Source: Anoplopoma fimbria
Taxonomy: Eukaryota; Chordata; Actinopteri; Perciformes; Anoplopomatidae
Length of the DNA stretch: 64,000 bases
Reading direction: 5' to 3'
NCBI RefSeq assembly: GCF_027596085.1
Contig: NC_072464.1
Location: forward strand, 12,280,124-12,344,123
In this document: positions 12,521-27,500 of the stretch, piece by piece
Layout of the letters: each line of letters starts with the position of its first letter
How positions within the stretch are numbered: position 1 is the first letter of the stretch
Made by a program: the position numbers and the translations under genes
Notes under the pieces: generated by a model
Databases searched by the model: none
Told to the model about the DNA's origin: nothing
The model's input: the letters and a program-made list of their open reading frames with translations, nothing else

Positions 12521-15500
12521 CTACCACAGGTTCATTGTAGTTTCCATATTGATGAAGCCGGGGTTTTTGCGAAGCTCCCAGTACGTGTTGTTGGAGACCC
12601 ATCTCTCCCTGTGATTGGCATCAAACACTTTCCTGCAAGAAAAGATGGAGAACCGAGAGTTGTAACTGAAAGTAATGAGGAGTATATTTCTATACATGTT
12701 TCTGTCTTTGAGGTTTTAGGAATCTGGTTACTGGCACTGTGCTTACTTGAAGAAGCGCGGTTCCAGTTTGATGTTGTTCTCATCGTTACACTTTCTCCGG
12801 ACTCTCTGCAGGTCCTCAATGCGCTGCTTATCGGAGGATGCCATCTCCAAGTTTCCCTCCTCCAGATGCCTGCGTGAGCCAAACATAACTCTTCAGTGAA
12901 CAGAAATCAGATGGTCATTCAAAGAACAGCAACAACACATGCATTTACAAAAACTCAAATATTCACAAATTTTGTGAAGCAAATTCTCAGTCTGCACTCA
13001 GACAAGGATTAATCTTGTTTTTGCGGAAATCAGTGACATTTCATTTTGGATTTGGTGGCAGCAGCATACTGGCAGCTGAGGATGTGATGCTGTACCTTTG
13101 ATCAGGCCTGAATCGGGCGTCTGTTCGGGGAAGAACATCTTTCAACTCGGGGCAAAGCTCATTCAATTCAATGGCAAACCTGGTGAAGCCGTAGTAAAGC
13201 TCATAATCTGTCGGCATGGAGCCTGACAAGGAGAGGAAAGAACGTTAACAAAAATCTTAAAAATCGATTGAAATGTGTCAAGGAACAAAATATGTTGTCA
13301 AAAAAGTTCCAATGGACCTTAATGACCAGTAACACCAGTCAGAGGGTGGAGACCAGTAAACCAGTGCCTACCTGGCCTCCAGATGCATTTGGCAGAGGGT
13401 GGGACTCCACAGTAAAGGCCCTCATGCCACTTTCCAAAAAGCCTGTGGACCACCTTCCCTTCTTGATCCATCACAAATCCTTGAACCTCATTCACATTAG
13501 AACTCCAATAGTTTCCCTGAAAGACAAACATCATGTTGATAGCTCCCCATTACCACAATGCATCTTAACACTGATTGCTGAAGGGGTTTTTACCTTGACA
13601 AAGGTAAGTTTGCAGAGGCAAGCGCTGCTCTTTGTGTTTCTGATGGTGATCTCCCCGTAGTGTTCGATCCACCGCCGTCCACTGAGGATGTTGTGCACAC
13701 AAGTGGTGACTTTGTTCCATTCATATTGATCTCCAAACCTAGAAATATACAATAACAGCCTTGATTGTAGAGATGAAATCTGTGGTTTTCAACATTTCTT
13801 AAAGCTGCTGGATCAAAGTTACCTGGGAATCATGAGATTCGCAGTTCCGATTGGTAATATCTCCATTGATTTTCCCCAGAACTTGTTTTTCCATCTCACA
13901 TCTGAAAGGCAAATCAGTGATAAACATCTGATATAATATACAATGTATTTACCTTTTTTTAAATGTAGGAAATAAAAAGCTCTCTTAATCAGTAAAAACT
14001 CAGCTGGAATAAGCCAGAGTCCCCATGAGGAACACCCCTCTCTAATTAGTGATGTAACCTACCTTGCCAGAAGGTGAAGTTCTTGGACTCACAGTGGCAG
14101 GCAGAGATGGGAGGATGGTGGCTCACCTGTGACACAAGATCAAACTAAAATTACGGCCTCGCAGTTGTATGCCTCCACCAAGCAGTCAAGTTGCAGTTTA
14201 CATAAATGTCTGTCCAAAATGTTATCACTTCATAATTTTTGTGAAATTGTCAAAAATTATAATGTTTGAAGTTTGTGAGAACCACCAAATTCAAATCAGT
14301 TCATTGTGGCCTCTAAATGGACATTTGTGCCAAGTTTGAAAAAAATTGTATGACATTAAAAGTGAAAAAACATAGTATAGTAAGACATAAAAAAGTAAAG
14401 TAAGATGAATGTCAAAAAAGACAGTGTATAAAAATGTCATACAGAATTTACAATATGTCCTAGTATAGTATTTCATAAAAAATGTTTTAAAAAGTCATAG
14501 CATATTATGCTATATAAATGTAGAAAAAATAATAAAAAATAATATCATAAAAACAAGAAAAAAACTATTCACAGTATAGTATGTCATAAAACATGTCAAA
14601 AAGCAATAGTACAGTACGTCAAAAAATCTTATTACAGTAAGTCATAAAAAGGTAGTAAAGTATAGTATGTTATGAATAATGCAAAAAAAGGAATGTAATA
14701 GTTTGCCATGAAAAATGTCAAAACATGTCTTAGAATGGTTTATCATAAAAAATGTTAACAAAAGTATAGCATGACATAAAAATGTCAAAAAAGTAATAGT
14801 AAAGCATGTTATAAGAAATGTTCCAAAAATAGTAAAGTAATCGTATAGTATGTCATCAAAAATGTCAAAAAAGTAATAATATTGCTCTTCAAAAAACATG
14901 TAAAAAAGAGTCATAGAGAAGAGTATGCCAGAATTTATTTCTTTTTCACAGTATAGTATGTAAAAAAAAAAAAAACCCCACTAGTATACACAATAGTAAG
15001 AGTATAGTACGTCATTAAAAAAGTTACAAAAAGAATCAGCTTCTGTTTAAAATGCACTTTGTATCTTAAAACATTTCCCTCCTCGAACAAAACAGACATA
15101 CCTGTTCGGAGAAAAAACAGAAGCCCTTGTCTTCTCGAATACATTCATAGCTCTCTCCGAGTAGCGGGTTGAATGGCTTACTTCCTGCTCTGTAGTAAGT
15201 GGATGAGTAGCCTGAGACGGCAAAAGCGGCGACGAGAACCTGTCAGAGATTCAAAACAACACAGCCAATATAAACAAGAGGGGATCAATCGCTCCGTATC
15301 AACAGGCTTTGTCACGAATAAGCCAGACATTAGCATGCACTGGCCGCTATCAAAAGGACAGAAGACAGATAAAAATAGGAGGATCCAAGGTCGACAGCTG
15401 CATCGGAGCATATCACCTCCTCACAGATGTGTCTCTGAGTGAGACTACTTGTGTTGGTTGTGACTGGCAATGTCACCTCATATATAAACAAATACAGGTA

Positions 15501-18500
15501 TGATTCATTAACATTTAATTGCATTATGAACAGTAATGAAGGGTCACCACGTTCTTACACCTAACCCGATGAACATTTGATCCGACAGAGAGCTTGTCAC
15601 TGACGGCTTCTTTACCATGCGTTCAAAGGGATCCTCCGTCTCAGCAGCTTTGTCCAGCAGCTCGCTGTACTCCAGCTCTTCACACATACGCTGCAACGTG
15701 TTGAGGGGCTCGTTGAGCTCCACAGGCATGGACACTTTGGACAAGTCCTTGCCGATGTTGTTTCTCAAGATGTTCCAGAGGTTGATGTTGCTGGTGTCGG
15801 GACACGGCGCTGGCAGGCAGCTGCGCCGGCCGTTACGGAAGGCACTGCCAGCAAAGTCTCCGTTGGCCACTGGGACGAAGAAGAATAGCACGTCACTAAC
15901 AATTGGTACAGCATTAACTCTGAAACATGCTCTTAATAAAATAATCATGATAATAATCTTCATTTATAAAAGGGGCTTCACACATGGCAGCATGTTTAAA
16001 TCAACACATCACAAAATGTTTTATAAAATCTAATTAAATTGGGAACTTTAAGGGAACAATAAGAGAGCTGCAACAGTGAGTCCCTTAATTGAGCTATAGA
16101 AAATAAATTGGTTACTATTTAACAAGAAAACATGTCAAAATTCTCTAATTCCGATTTGTTTTACGTGACAGTGAACTGAAAATATCCATCTCTTGATTTG
16201 ATAAAACAAGACATTTGAAGACTTCATTTGGGAAATCTGTGACTCTGACATTTTATGGACCAAACAATTAATCAGTTAATTGAGAAAATGATTTTACAAA
16301 ATCGTTTATAAATTATAAGTTATGAGCCTGGTGCACTATAGTGTCTGGAAAAGCCTTGTACAGGCTTGTATGGGACAAATAGGACAGACATATAGCAAGG
16401 GACCAGGCCACAAAAAGCCTTAAAAGTGATCAATAAGACTTAAATCATCCAAAAACATACTGTGTGTCAGTGTAAGGAGGCTCAAATAAGTGTGATGTGG
16501 TCGTGCCTCTTCATTTCTGGTTAGACGCCCGGCCTGGATATTTTAATGCAGATTGGCATTTCTTGATTGGATTTGCTGTCAACTAACTGGGACACATCAC
16601 TCTATTGCTGTAGGGTTTATTTATATATATCTACATTACTTTGAAATAGTGTTACCAATACCAGCTCTTATCCCAAATTTCAGAGCATGAGATACTAAAT
16701 ATTGCTGTGTGGTATGTGACAAAGATGATGAAATCCCTTCCCTTGTTACAAAGATAGCTTTCATATTGTCTGAGAGAAGCCCTTGGCACAGAGCAACCCT
16801 GCAAAGTCATCTGCCTCCGCCCACTGATAAATGATCCTGCCAGATGTGTCTGTGTGTGTGTGTGTGTGTGGATGTTGAGGAGGAAACACGGGTCATCAAC
16901 CTTATGGAATCCCCCTCCTTTATTCATTTCTAGCAGGGATATTATGGAGGCTTGATGCTCATGATGGTGCAGGATTGGACCTACTTTGTCTGGAGACGTT
17001 ATCAGTCACACTGGCGTTGTCCTCTGAAATGTTATCGCTCACATCGCTGACATATGACTCATCGTCTGAGCCCTGCGAGGGGAAACAGGTACAGAGCGCA
17101 GTGAGTCAGTGCGGTGGAGTACAACACAAACTCTGATCAGACCAGCAGACCGTCGTAGCAGTTTGCCGGCGGCTAACAAACTGCAGCAGTCGTCGGCTAG
17201 CTGTCCCACTGCAGTAATCCCAAGATGAGGCGCTGCAGCATTTTCATACTTTATATATAGCAAACACAATGAGGCCATTGACGCTGCCAAAGAGGAGCAT
17301 ATTGTAGCAACTTGTTGTAATAGCTTCTATTACAGTCGCCTGCTACGGGTGATGGTTTGACCAGCAGTGAAACAGCGGTCTGAATGGGCCTGCTGTTGGA
17401 GCTGGGTGATGAATTTTCCTTGGTGAGTAATTCTTCAACACGGCTCAATGCAGGCCTGGGGAACTACAATGCTTAATGGCTCTTCAGAGACCATCTATTT
17501 GGAGCAGGTTGTTTGAAGGAGTTTAAAAGGGAGAAGGCAGAAATGATTGTGTGAAGTGATGGTACAAGCTGCCTTTTTTTAACAAAGCTAGAAGATACAA
17601 ATCAAGAGGAACAGACAGAAGAGGAGTGTTATGATTCTGGGACTGAGGGATGAACCCGTGGGTTTTTTTTTGAGTTCCTGTTATTCCTGTTATCTCTACT
17701 TTTCATGCTTCCCTCAGTAAACGCTGACTAACTCCAGCTCCACACAGTCATCACAGTGTTTAATCTGGCTCCTCAGCAGCAGGGCTAGTTCAACCCCCTT
17801 CCTTCCTCTACAACCCACCCCTAATGGTCTAAACTGCCGTCCTTTCCTAAACACTTATCTGTCTCAACTCTCTTATACCTCGTTCTCCGACGAGCTGGCT
17901 GACAGAAGCACTTCCTGGGCATCAAAGAACTCAGAGACAGACTCCGACATGGAGAGTCGGCTCTCATTAGAGGCCTGCTGAGTCAGAGGGATCCCCATCT
18001 GTTCTCCAGCCTGCAGGAGAAACACAAGCAAACACACAAGATGTTCAGAATGCCTTGCTATGACGGCAGGTTTAAGAACCGAAACAGACCTGAGCAAACA
18101 CAAACACCGTCAGAAGACGACACGGGAGTTCATCTTGCAGCATGTGTATCCTTGCCAGAGGGCAAGCTCCCATCCGTTTCTAATTAGTCATTTTTTCCAT
18201 TAACCTTGATGTCAGGTTCTGCATAGAATAATGATCCTTTAAGCTTACCTCTCAGAGTGTAATGGATAACCATCAGTCTATAAGCACAGGAATCAATAAT
18301 GCGACTGATGAATGCATGATGCAAACACTCCAACTACCCGGTCAGCCTTGGAAGCCTCGTTGTTTTAACAGTGTAAGAGTCAGAAATGTGCTCTGTCAGC
18401 GACAGATCGACCACAGAGACCTACCTCATCAGGTGTGGAGATGATGTTCACACTGACAACTTGTTCAGTCAGGACAGATTCAGAGTGGATGCGGCTGAGT

Positions 18501-21500
18501 CGGGTTCGAAGTTCTGCATTTTGGGACAGGGCCTGAATTACAATAAAAGTAAATAATAAAAGTGTAGTTTGATTTCCACGTGCTTTGTTGTTTTTCTGTA
18601 ACTGCTTGGTAGGGGTGGAGGGAAGGTCTAGTGTCTGATGCACTAGATGTAGATACTTTGAAAGGCTTATAATAAAAAATTAAATTGCAAAAAAAAAGAA
18701 AAGAAAAAAGGATTGGATCTTCTTCAAGGATATCTCAATTCTCTCACACGATAAGTTGCTGGCATTCCTCTTCTCCATACTGGCAATGAAGCGATCCCTT
18801 ACTAAAGAAACTACTCGGTAAAAGATGGCGGTCATAAGACAGAGTCACCGGTTACTTGAAGCTAATATGACGCCTCGGAACTCGGGTTAGCCAAAGTTAC
18901 AGTTATTTTAGTATAAAATGTCCTCTTTGTGATTCCATGGATAGTGTTTTCTTCGTGCGAAGACAAGGATACCACTTCTTTGACAAATTCAAGACTGCTG
19001 AAGCCCAACTTTGAAATACATCATTGCACAGAACGACAACAAGGTTTTTTTTGTTTGTCATCTTTGAGAGGATGTCTCTTCACAGCCAATTTTAACAGGA
19101 GGAATGCTTACAATGGGAAATGAACTCTCTACACATGCATATGGATATATGAATTTTGTATCAAGATAGAATTAAGAAATATCTGAACCTATTCTCATTC
19201 CTATTTAAAACAGATAACAAATCAACGAGCTTAAACATGCTAAAAAGCTTAGTAAAGCTGAGGGGAACTGTAGAATGAGGAGATAATTATCTGTGGGTTC
19301 ATCAATACAAACCCTGTAGATGCAAATCGTCATATGATTTTAAATATACACACTTTGATTATAGCCTCTTTAAGTAAATGTGTACATGTGAAATTATAAG
19401 TCAATAAGACAAAATGAACTCAGAGATTAAAACAGTTGACATCAGCAGCTGTAGCTGTAACAACCATGAATCCTGGTCGTTAACTTCCCACTGAGCTTTG
19501 CCACAAAAACGTGACCTCCAGCCTACAACAACATTGTCACAGAACTATCCAATTAGGAACAAAGTGGAGATAAAGCAGAAGAAACATTTCACTGAAATGA
19601 TGTTGACTGTTAGCAGAGGAACAGTCCAATTAAATCACTGAGGTAGAGCGACAGCCCTAAGGAGTCGAGTTAATGAACTGCACAGCACATTTTTCTCTCT
19701 CAATTATTATGGGGAAAGATGATTGAACTTTCACTGTTCACTTGCTTGTGCTCTCAGCTCCACACGTCATCTTTTTCAATTGTGATTACAGTGTCTGCTT
19801 GGATGACTGCTTGAACTGTGGCTTGTGTGTTTCATCTGTCAGTCCGTCATCGTGAGAGTATCTCATAACATGACAACTACAAAATGGGTTTGTCTTAAAG
19901 ACAAGGAAAGAGACATGGCTCAGATTATAAGGTTATTTCCCCATTAATGTCCTTGATCACTCCGGGCGATTTCATGTTAACACAGCATCATACCAGGCAT
20001 TACGAATGTGAAGAAACCAAATATGTCAAAACGGCTCAGATTAACTAACCCTAACTAATAGTAAAAAAGAACAGGCATCATGGGTAATGGTTGAAGATGG
20101 CCATTTACCTGTGACAGAGACTTCCTGAGGGAGTTGATCTGGGCTGATTGGTCTGACTGCTCCTGGTCCGACAGAATCTGTTTGATCTTTTCTTTCTCTA
20201 TGGCTACCGTGTTGAAGGCCGACTTCAGCAGAGAGTGGACTGCACAGAGACGGGATGAAACTATATCAATATCATATACAATCACAGTTTTTCTCTATTT
20301 CTCTGTCACAATCCTCAAATGACAAACATTGTCCTCAATACACATTCCACATTCTCTTAAACGGTACATGCTTTTATTGTTTATTTCACACAGAATTAAG
20401 AAATGTTTTGATGTTTGATTAACAATCCTGACCTACTTCTCTCCTATATTGTGTTTTTTTTATTAAATTTGTAAAGCGCTCAATAAATAAATCATATTTT
20501 CATTATTATGATTATTATAACAGTTATATTCAATAAAACCAGTGAACGCATTGCGTTAGTCTTGGTTCACCAAAATTTACTTTCCAGGTGATTTATATTT
20601 CTCTCAGGTATATTAAACAACATTGTTTATAGTAAATTATAATGTGTTAAAAAGAAAATCACAGTTTATTAAGACTTAAGCTTTGGTCATTGTTTCTATA
20701 TGTTACTATACATTTTACTAAGTGAATTGCTGGTATCTGGGAAAATGGTGACATCGCTTTAACAAGTCATGAGAAGAGAGGTTTTGCTCGACTGTGTCAA
20801 TCACTTCATATTTGGAGGCAAAACTGATAATAATCATATGCGTGATTTTGCTCATAATCCCTTACTGCAGAGAAAAACTTTGTCAAAGTTGAACAAGAAA
20901 GCTGGCCGCTAAACTGAGGTGGATGTTAAAGAGGGTCGGTGATAAATGTATTATTTATTTATTTATTTGACAGGGACGGTGCACACCTTTTTCGATGTGC
21001 GAGAGTTAGCTTTAAACTAATTGTGTGTTTGCTTTGTTTCCTGTCTTCCTTTTTTTATTCTTCCAAGATGTCAGATATTAACTTCATAAGTACAATGACT
21101 ACAAAAACAATTGGCAAAACTACAGTATGAAAAGTAGATCTAGGTTGTAAGAGAGCAGGATAACTAAGATTTACATACCAAATTAAAAACACTTGGACAC
21201 ATCTCGCCTAACAACCCTGCAGCCATGCATAATGCCTTGCCTACCTTTCTGGGCGATTGTGCAGAATTCCTCCTGAAGTTTAATGTAGTCACTGGCACAC
21301 TCGACACTGTCTGTCAGCCGGGAGACAGGAGGTTGAAAGTCCACCAGCTCGGCACACAGGTTGGGGTTGGATGAGTGGAGACGGACAGGGGACATGCTGG
21401 CAGACAAAGGGACCTGGAGAGAGATGAGGACCACAGAGGACCACTGTCAGTCAGCTGAGGGGAGCAATACTGTGCTGTGTGTCTGAAAGAAGCAACTGTG

Positions 21501-24500
21501 AAGAACAAGAACCTTTTTACCATAAGGCCAAGTTAACTCAGAAATGCACAGTATAATGATACCAGTTATTGCATCAAAGTATCTGACATGTCACATCAAC
21601 ATGTTACACTGGGGAGCAGTGAGATGCCGTCCTATGCATTATTTCAATGGACAATGCCAAAACAAAATACCTGCATCCTTATTCTTCTGCACCTACTGAT
21701 GATAATCTCTCTGAGGTCAAATTTATGAAGGTTCTCATTAATGAAAGTCATTGGACATCGATAAATAGTTAATCAAAAGCAACAGAATGTGCAGTTGGTC
21801 CTGTAGATGTGACAGAAGCGGCCTTTGAACAAGTCCTGCTTTCTCTGACTTACTACATCTAGAAATCTCTAAGGACTAAGACTATTGGGGAGCTTTGAGA
21901 TTCTGTGATAACAAATCTATTCATGTGACAAAACGTCTTGAAATTGGATGGTTAAAAAGAAAGGCAACAGTGTATGAAAGCACATTTAGTCCTTTCAGAA
22001 AGTACAGATGAATATATTAGGCAAAATAAGGGAAAAATCGTGCATGCCGATTGAAGAAAAAAAAAGATCAAGAAAAAACCCAGACAAAAGAAAATGCTCT
22101 GTTGTAAAAAGAGCAGTGGGAGTACATTTCACCACTTTTATATTGGAAGGTAACTGTACTGTACTTTATGTGCAACATATATCCAACCAGATCACACCCT
22201 ACTGACTAAATAGTGGATTATATAGGGAGTGCACCTTTTTGTAGAACTGCCCGAATATATAGTGAGAATGTGTTTATGTGTTTGTTCAAACTCAAATCCA
22301 ACAAAGAAATCGATAAATACAATATATGTTATTATATTCGCTAGATATTTACTTAGTGCTGTGTTTGTGACTTTATGTGGCAGAACAAAAATCTGAAAAA
22401 TGAGGTACCTGAAGCTGGAATTTTGCATCTTTGCCGACACTTTTTGTTCTCCATCTTCTGTTCAAGCGCTTCTCTTTCTTTGACAATTCTACACAATTGG
22501 TCTTTGTGACACACGTGGATCAAAATATGCAAAATGTAGTTAATACAGCAAACACATCACAAATTAAGCAAAAGTATTGCAGTGAAATGGCAAAAACAAG
22601 ACAACATTCACACAATGAGTCGCAAACAAAATATTGAGTTAAATGCAATGTGTGGTGTCAGCAAAAAGGTGTTCTGTGAGCACAGAACACCTTTTTGTTG
22701 TCTAGACAGGTAGTCAAGGTGACTTCACTGTAAAAAGGCCACTTCAAAAATAAAGTATGCATGTGTGTGTTTTTCTGTGCATCTTTTGTTACCTGCATAT
22801 CTGTGAAGTTGGGCGCTGACTGGGTCCTTTGTAGAATCTCCAAACTCTGCAATAGCCGGCTCAGCTCAGTCAGATTGGACTGACATCTTGCAAGCTCTGA
22901 AAATATAATTCACACCCGCACACATTCAGTGTTTTGTGTAATAAAATGGGGTTCAATCCTTCTCTCAGGGTTGAGAAGACTTACAATAGCCTCTTTATGA
23001 AATCAAATTTGTTCCCAGCATGAGGGAGAGAATTGCACTCACCCTCTGAGCACTTATCCATCTCCTCCGATTCCTGCAGCCAAGCAACCACCTTGCTCTG
23101 GCCGTTACTGTAGGAGGCAGGCAGGCTGCTGTTGCTACTGGGGGCCACCGGCTGCCACGGCAAACTGCTTGGCTTGGCCTGCTGAGGGGTGAGAGGAGAA
23201 CAGGCACTGAGATGAGCTACTTTTGTTTGTAACTTCATGTCAGAGTTAACTGTACTGTGATCTAAACCTTGATCTAAATCTTGTTAGTGGTTACACTGGT
23301 TTTGAACATACTTCAGTTCAAGTGGTAATGGCATTCTGAAAGAAGGAATATTCTGGACTCTGTTAAAGATGCCAGAAACTCACAATTCCTCTAACTGATG
23401 TCTTTGAATTCCTTGTTTGTTCGATTAAGTATCAATCATTACCTTTGAGAAGCTGGAAGCAGCAAATATTTAGCTTTTTTTTGTTCTTAATAAATGCATT
23501 CATCAAACTTGTTGAATTTTCTGTTAACTGGCTCCATATTTAAAAAATATAAAGTATGTTATTTTGTCTTTGTTGTTTAAACCAATTTATAAAAATGCCA
23601 CATCGAAATAACATGTTTTACTAATATCTTATTGGTTGGTTAGTCCCATAAACAGCAAGAAAGCAGTTAACTTTTCTGAACAACAATTCCATAAGTGCCA
23701 GCTATCTGCCAAACACCTGACTAGAAGGTGTGTAGTGCTATTTGTTCAAGTACTGGAGCGCACCTATGACACACACACAAGGTGTATTTGTGGAGAGGGA
23801 GACATCCAGTTATCAGAGCTCATCGTAGTCTCAATTTCAACTTCATTTTTTTTAAGCAAAACAGTGTCTCATGTTTTAGCCTTGAAACACATTGCAGTGC
23901 AAACGCTGTTGTGTCACATTAATTACTGAACTATTTGACCGTGTACGAGGTAAGATATATTAGAAATATTGCTAAAATAGTGTTGTCCAATATAATCATA
24001 TAAAGGGTTTTACCAAATCAATATATTCAATTTTCTATCAGTATCTACCTGATGGGAAATGATACACCATCTGTCTTACACCAACCAACGTCCCGCAAAC
24101 ATTCTGTTCTGCATGTTTAATATCTCGTGGGCAAACTCATTAAATTAAGCAATAATTAAGATCTTTATCCTTGTAGAGTTGACTAATCACTGTACACAGC
24201 CTACCTGTCCTTGTTGGGGGATAGCTTTAGATAAAAACATAAAACAGTGTGCGTTATAGCTTTCAGTCCTGAAGAACATTCATATTAACTATATTCATTG
24301 GTAACCAACCAACATATGATGATTCTCCCTCCAAAGCTCTTTGATGTAGCAGTTAACTCTGACTCTAGGATTAGACACTTAGACTCTAGGATTAAGCTGT
24401 TCTTCTGGGAGCGCTCATCAGGCTGCAGCCAGCTGCTCTGAATCCAGATCCTACTGATCACCTCTAATGGCCTGCATGAGAGCCACACTCCCTGGAGAAC

Positions 24501-27500
24501 CTGCTCTGGCTGCATCCTCACATTTACACACAGTTCAGACACGTCAACAACGACCAGGGACCGCTAAACTGAGTCTGGACAAACAACCCGTTATATTCTC
24601 CTAATGATCTGGACACAATTACCTGTCCAATCATTGTTACTGCATCAGGCAGATATCAGTCTCTACACATTCACAGCCAGTAGTCCATCAAATAGCCTCA
24701 CAGATCACCGCCATGGTCACAACAAGGTTACATTGAGTAAATGATTGGCTTCCCTACATTTAAACGGTTGACAATTTCCAAGATAATTATTAAATTTACA
24801 CACAGCCAGTTGCAGTATTTGTATGGAAATGTAACTATTAAATTAAGGTAAGTGAGAGGACAACAATTCACACTCTAAAGTTATCATGTTGGTGATCCCA
24901 ACAGAGACAGATACAATCTTGTCTGACCTTTAAGATTTTTTGTCATTAGCGTGAAACGTTCAGTTCCTCTTTTCTGGAAGATAGTTTGGTAAACTATCAC
25001 AGTTCCCAATGAAAACAGAACTAGAAGATACCTCCTTCCCCATGAAGTACCCTTCTTGAATAAGTAAGTAAACTCTGCAGAGAGCACAGAGAGAGAGAGA
25101 AACCGATCTGAATCTTGATACAGACTAGCAGAATGAAAAACATTCAGGCTGCTTTGATTAGACAGGTCCATAACAACATTTAATTTGTAACACTATGTTT
25201 TAGTTTTCAGCTGATCTCTGTGAAGAAAATTCATCTGCAATAATTCTGATGATTAATCATTTTAAGTATTTTTCAAGCACAAATGTCAAAAAGTGTCTGG
25301 TTCCAGCTTCTACAATGTGAGGATTGCTGCTTTTCTCAGATAAATTAACATTTGAAGATGTCACCTGCAAAATACATTTCTCCTTTTTTTTCCAAACATT
25401 TTTTTTTACCAGAGGATTTATTGATTGATAGAAAATATTAATGGTACGATTAATTGCTGGGTGGGCTCACCTTGACTTCATGTGCCACACTCGAGGCAGG
25501 TTTTGGGGACTCCATGGCAGCTGGGGGAGGAGGAAACGTTCGCATGGTGGCCTCCCGGGGAGATCGCACAATCTCGTTCTGTCTGTAAAGCCGGTGATGA
25601 CGCAATTTGGAAACCCAGGCATCGAAGATGTCTTGAGATTTGACCTAAAGGGGAAGATAGCTTTCAACTCTGTCCTCGGCTGACCTGCTGTCCCATTTAT
25701 CGCTGCTGAAATTATAATATTGACCAGTCCCATCAGTGTTACCTTCAGGTGATAGATATGCTCCTCGGTGTCCAGGTCGATGCGACGGGCTCTCTTCTTG
25801 ATGGACATGACTGAGAGGCCAACGTCGATGCTGCCATGAAGTTTGCCTTTTTGGATCTGAAGTTAGTGATCAACACATCAGTGTACTAGAAGCACAGTTA
25901 ACTCCAGGTTTACAGTTAGTGAAATCATTTGTGCACAAGTCGTTTTTATCTGCAATTACATATACAACAAACTTCTTTCACACTAAAGTCTGAAGAAACC
26001 AAAGAAACCACCATTCTGTTGATCACTTGTATTCTCTTTAAAGTAGCTGTGTTGCCGTTGTTTGAACTGTTAGCACCGTTAGTTCTGAGCCGCTGGCTCG
26101 TGCTCACCATGTTGAGAGCCATTTAGAGGCAATCAAAATGTTCCCAATCTCGTATCTTGCACCTTAAACAATGTTTCAGTCTTCAGGTAAAATTTGTTTA
26201 GCCAAACAGGCAGAGCTGAAACAGTTAACTGATTGATTGATCATTTAATCTACACACATTTTACCAGCAACAATTTTGATAATCAATAAACTGTTTCAGT
26301 TCTCAAAATTATAATTTGGTAATAAACATATATCCAAATGCAGGATGAAAAATTGGTGTGGTGCCAATCAAGCAGAAATGACAATCATTTGATATTGATA
26401 GTATTGATATAAAATCATACAATTGACAGCAAATTAATGTGTTTGGGTTTTGGACTGTTGGTTGGACAAAAAATGTCAAGATTTCTCTTTGGGCTTTATA
26501 ATGAGGGTTATCTTTCATTTAAGATTATGTTTTACGGCATTGGACACTATTTTCTGAGCTTTTATAGCTCAAATGATTTATCAACGATTCAAAGAAAGTA
26601 ATCAGTGCATTCAATCAATGTAAATTAGGGTTAGCTGCAGCACTACAAACAGCACTGGCACTTATTGATCAGTTAATATTTATGAGGGTCTGAGAACCGA
26701 AACGTGAGAACAAGTGATCCACAGTAAGATTCTTTGGTCTCTTCACAGTCATGTGTTACGTTTCAACTTTTTCCGTAAAATTTGAGCTTTCCTGCAAAGT
26801 GACATGGCGTGCTGAAACACATTGAACATTATGACCTGTGCTGCAGCTGTTTCTGCTGACTCATTGTCGACCAAGCTGATGTCAGGCCAGGCTGCCCTGT
26901 TTCTGCCTGTGGGTTATAGTCAGGGTTACTTACATCAATGGGGGACTTGGAGTACTTCAGGATACCATTGTCCAGGACAAAAAAACGCTGCAGAGAATAT
27001 AAGCACAAAAATATTGTGTTGGTTGAATAACAGTGCAGGCAGACGTTGAATACATATATAACATTGGACCTGTTCTTATTGTGGATTCAATTCGTCTACC
27101 ATTTATTCTCTCATAATTAGCTCTGTGTGTTCTGCTCTGTTTGTTGTGAGTTCAAATATGATGGCAACAGCGACTGGTTTCCACTTGCATTCCAGTGTTT
27201 TGAGAAAAACAACAGCTAAGCTGATGATGAAGTCTGTGACTTCAAAGGAAATATTGCTAGGAGAAGAGGCCCAGAGAGGGTAAAGCAAGGTGAATGAAAA
27301 GGGGAACTTACCGTATTTCTTTACTAGACAGCAAACTGTTTAACATTCAAGGAGCGGCTGATTTTTAAAGTGTTTTTGCACCAACAAAAGCTTTTGTGTC
27401 TTGCTTTGTCCGTGGATCTTACCTTGTGCCAGCCTTTAAGGGGCCATTTCCGCTTCTTCAACATGAAACCCTCGTGTTTATCAGGCCTCTGCACGTTGCT

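Noticed and set aside
12458..12877. 139-codon plus-strand frame
   Set aside because: Shadow of the last two osbpl6 exons on the opposite strand, whose frame matches ORP6.
15617..16033. 138-codon plus-strand frame
   Set aside because: Antisense shadow of the osbpl6 exon at 15869-15616.
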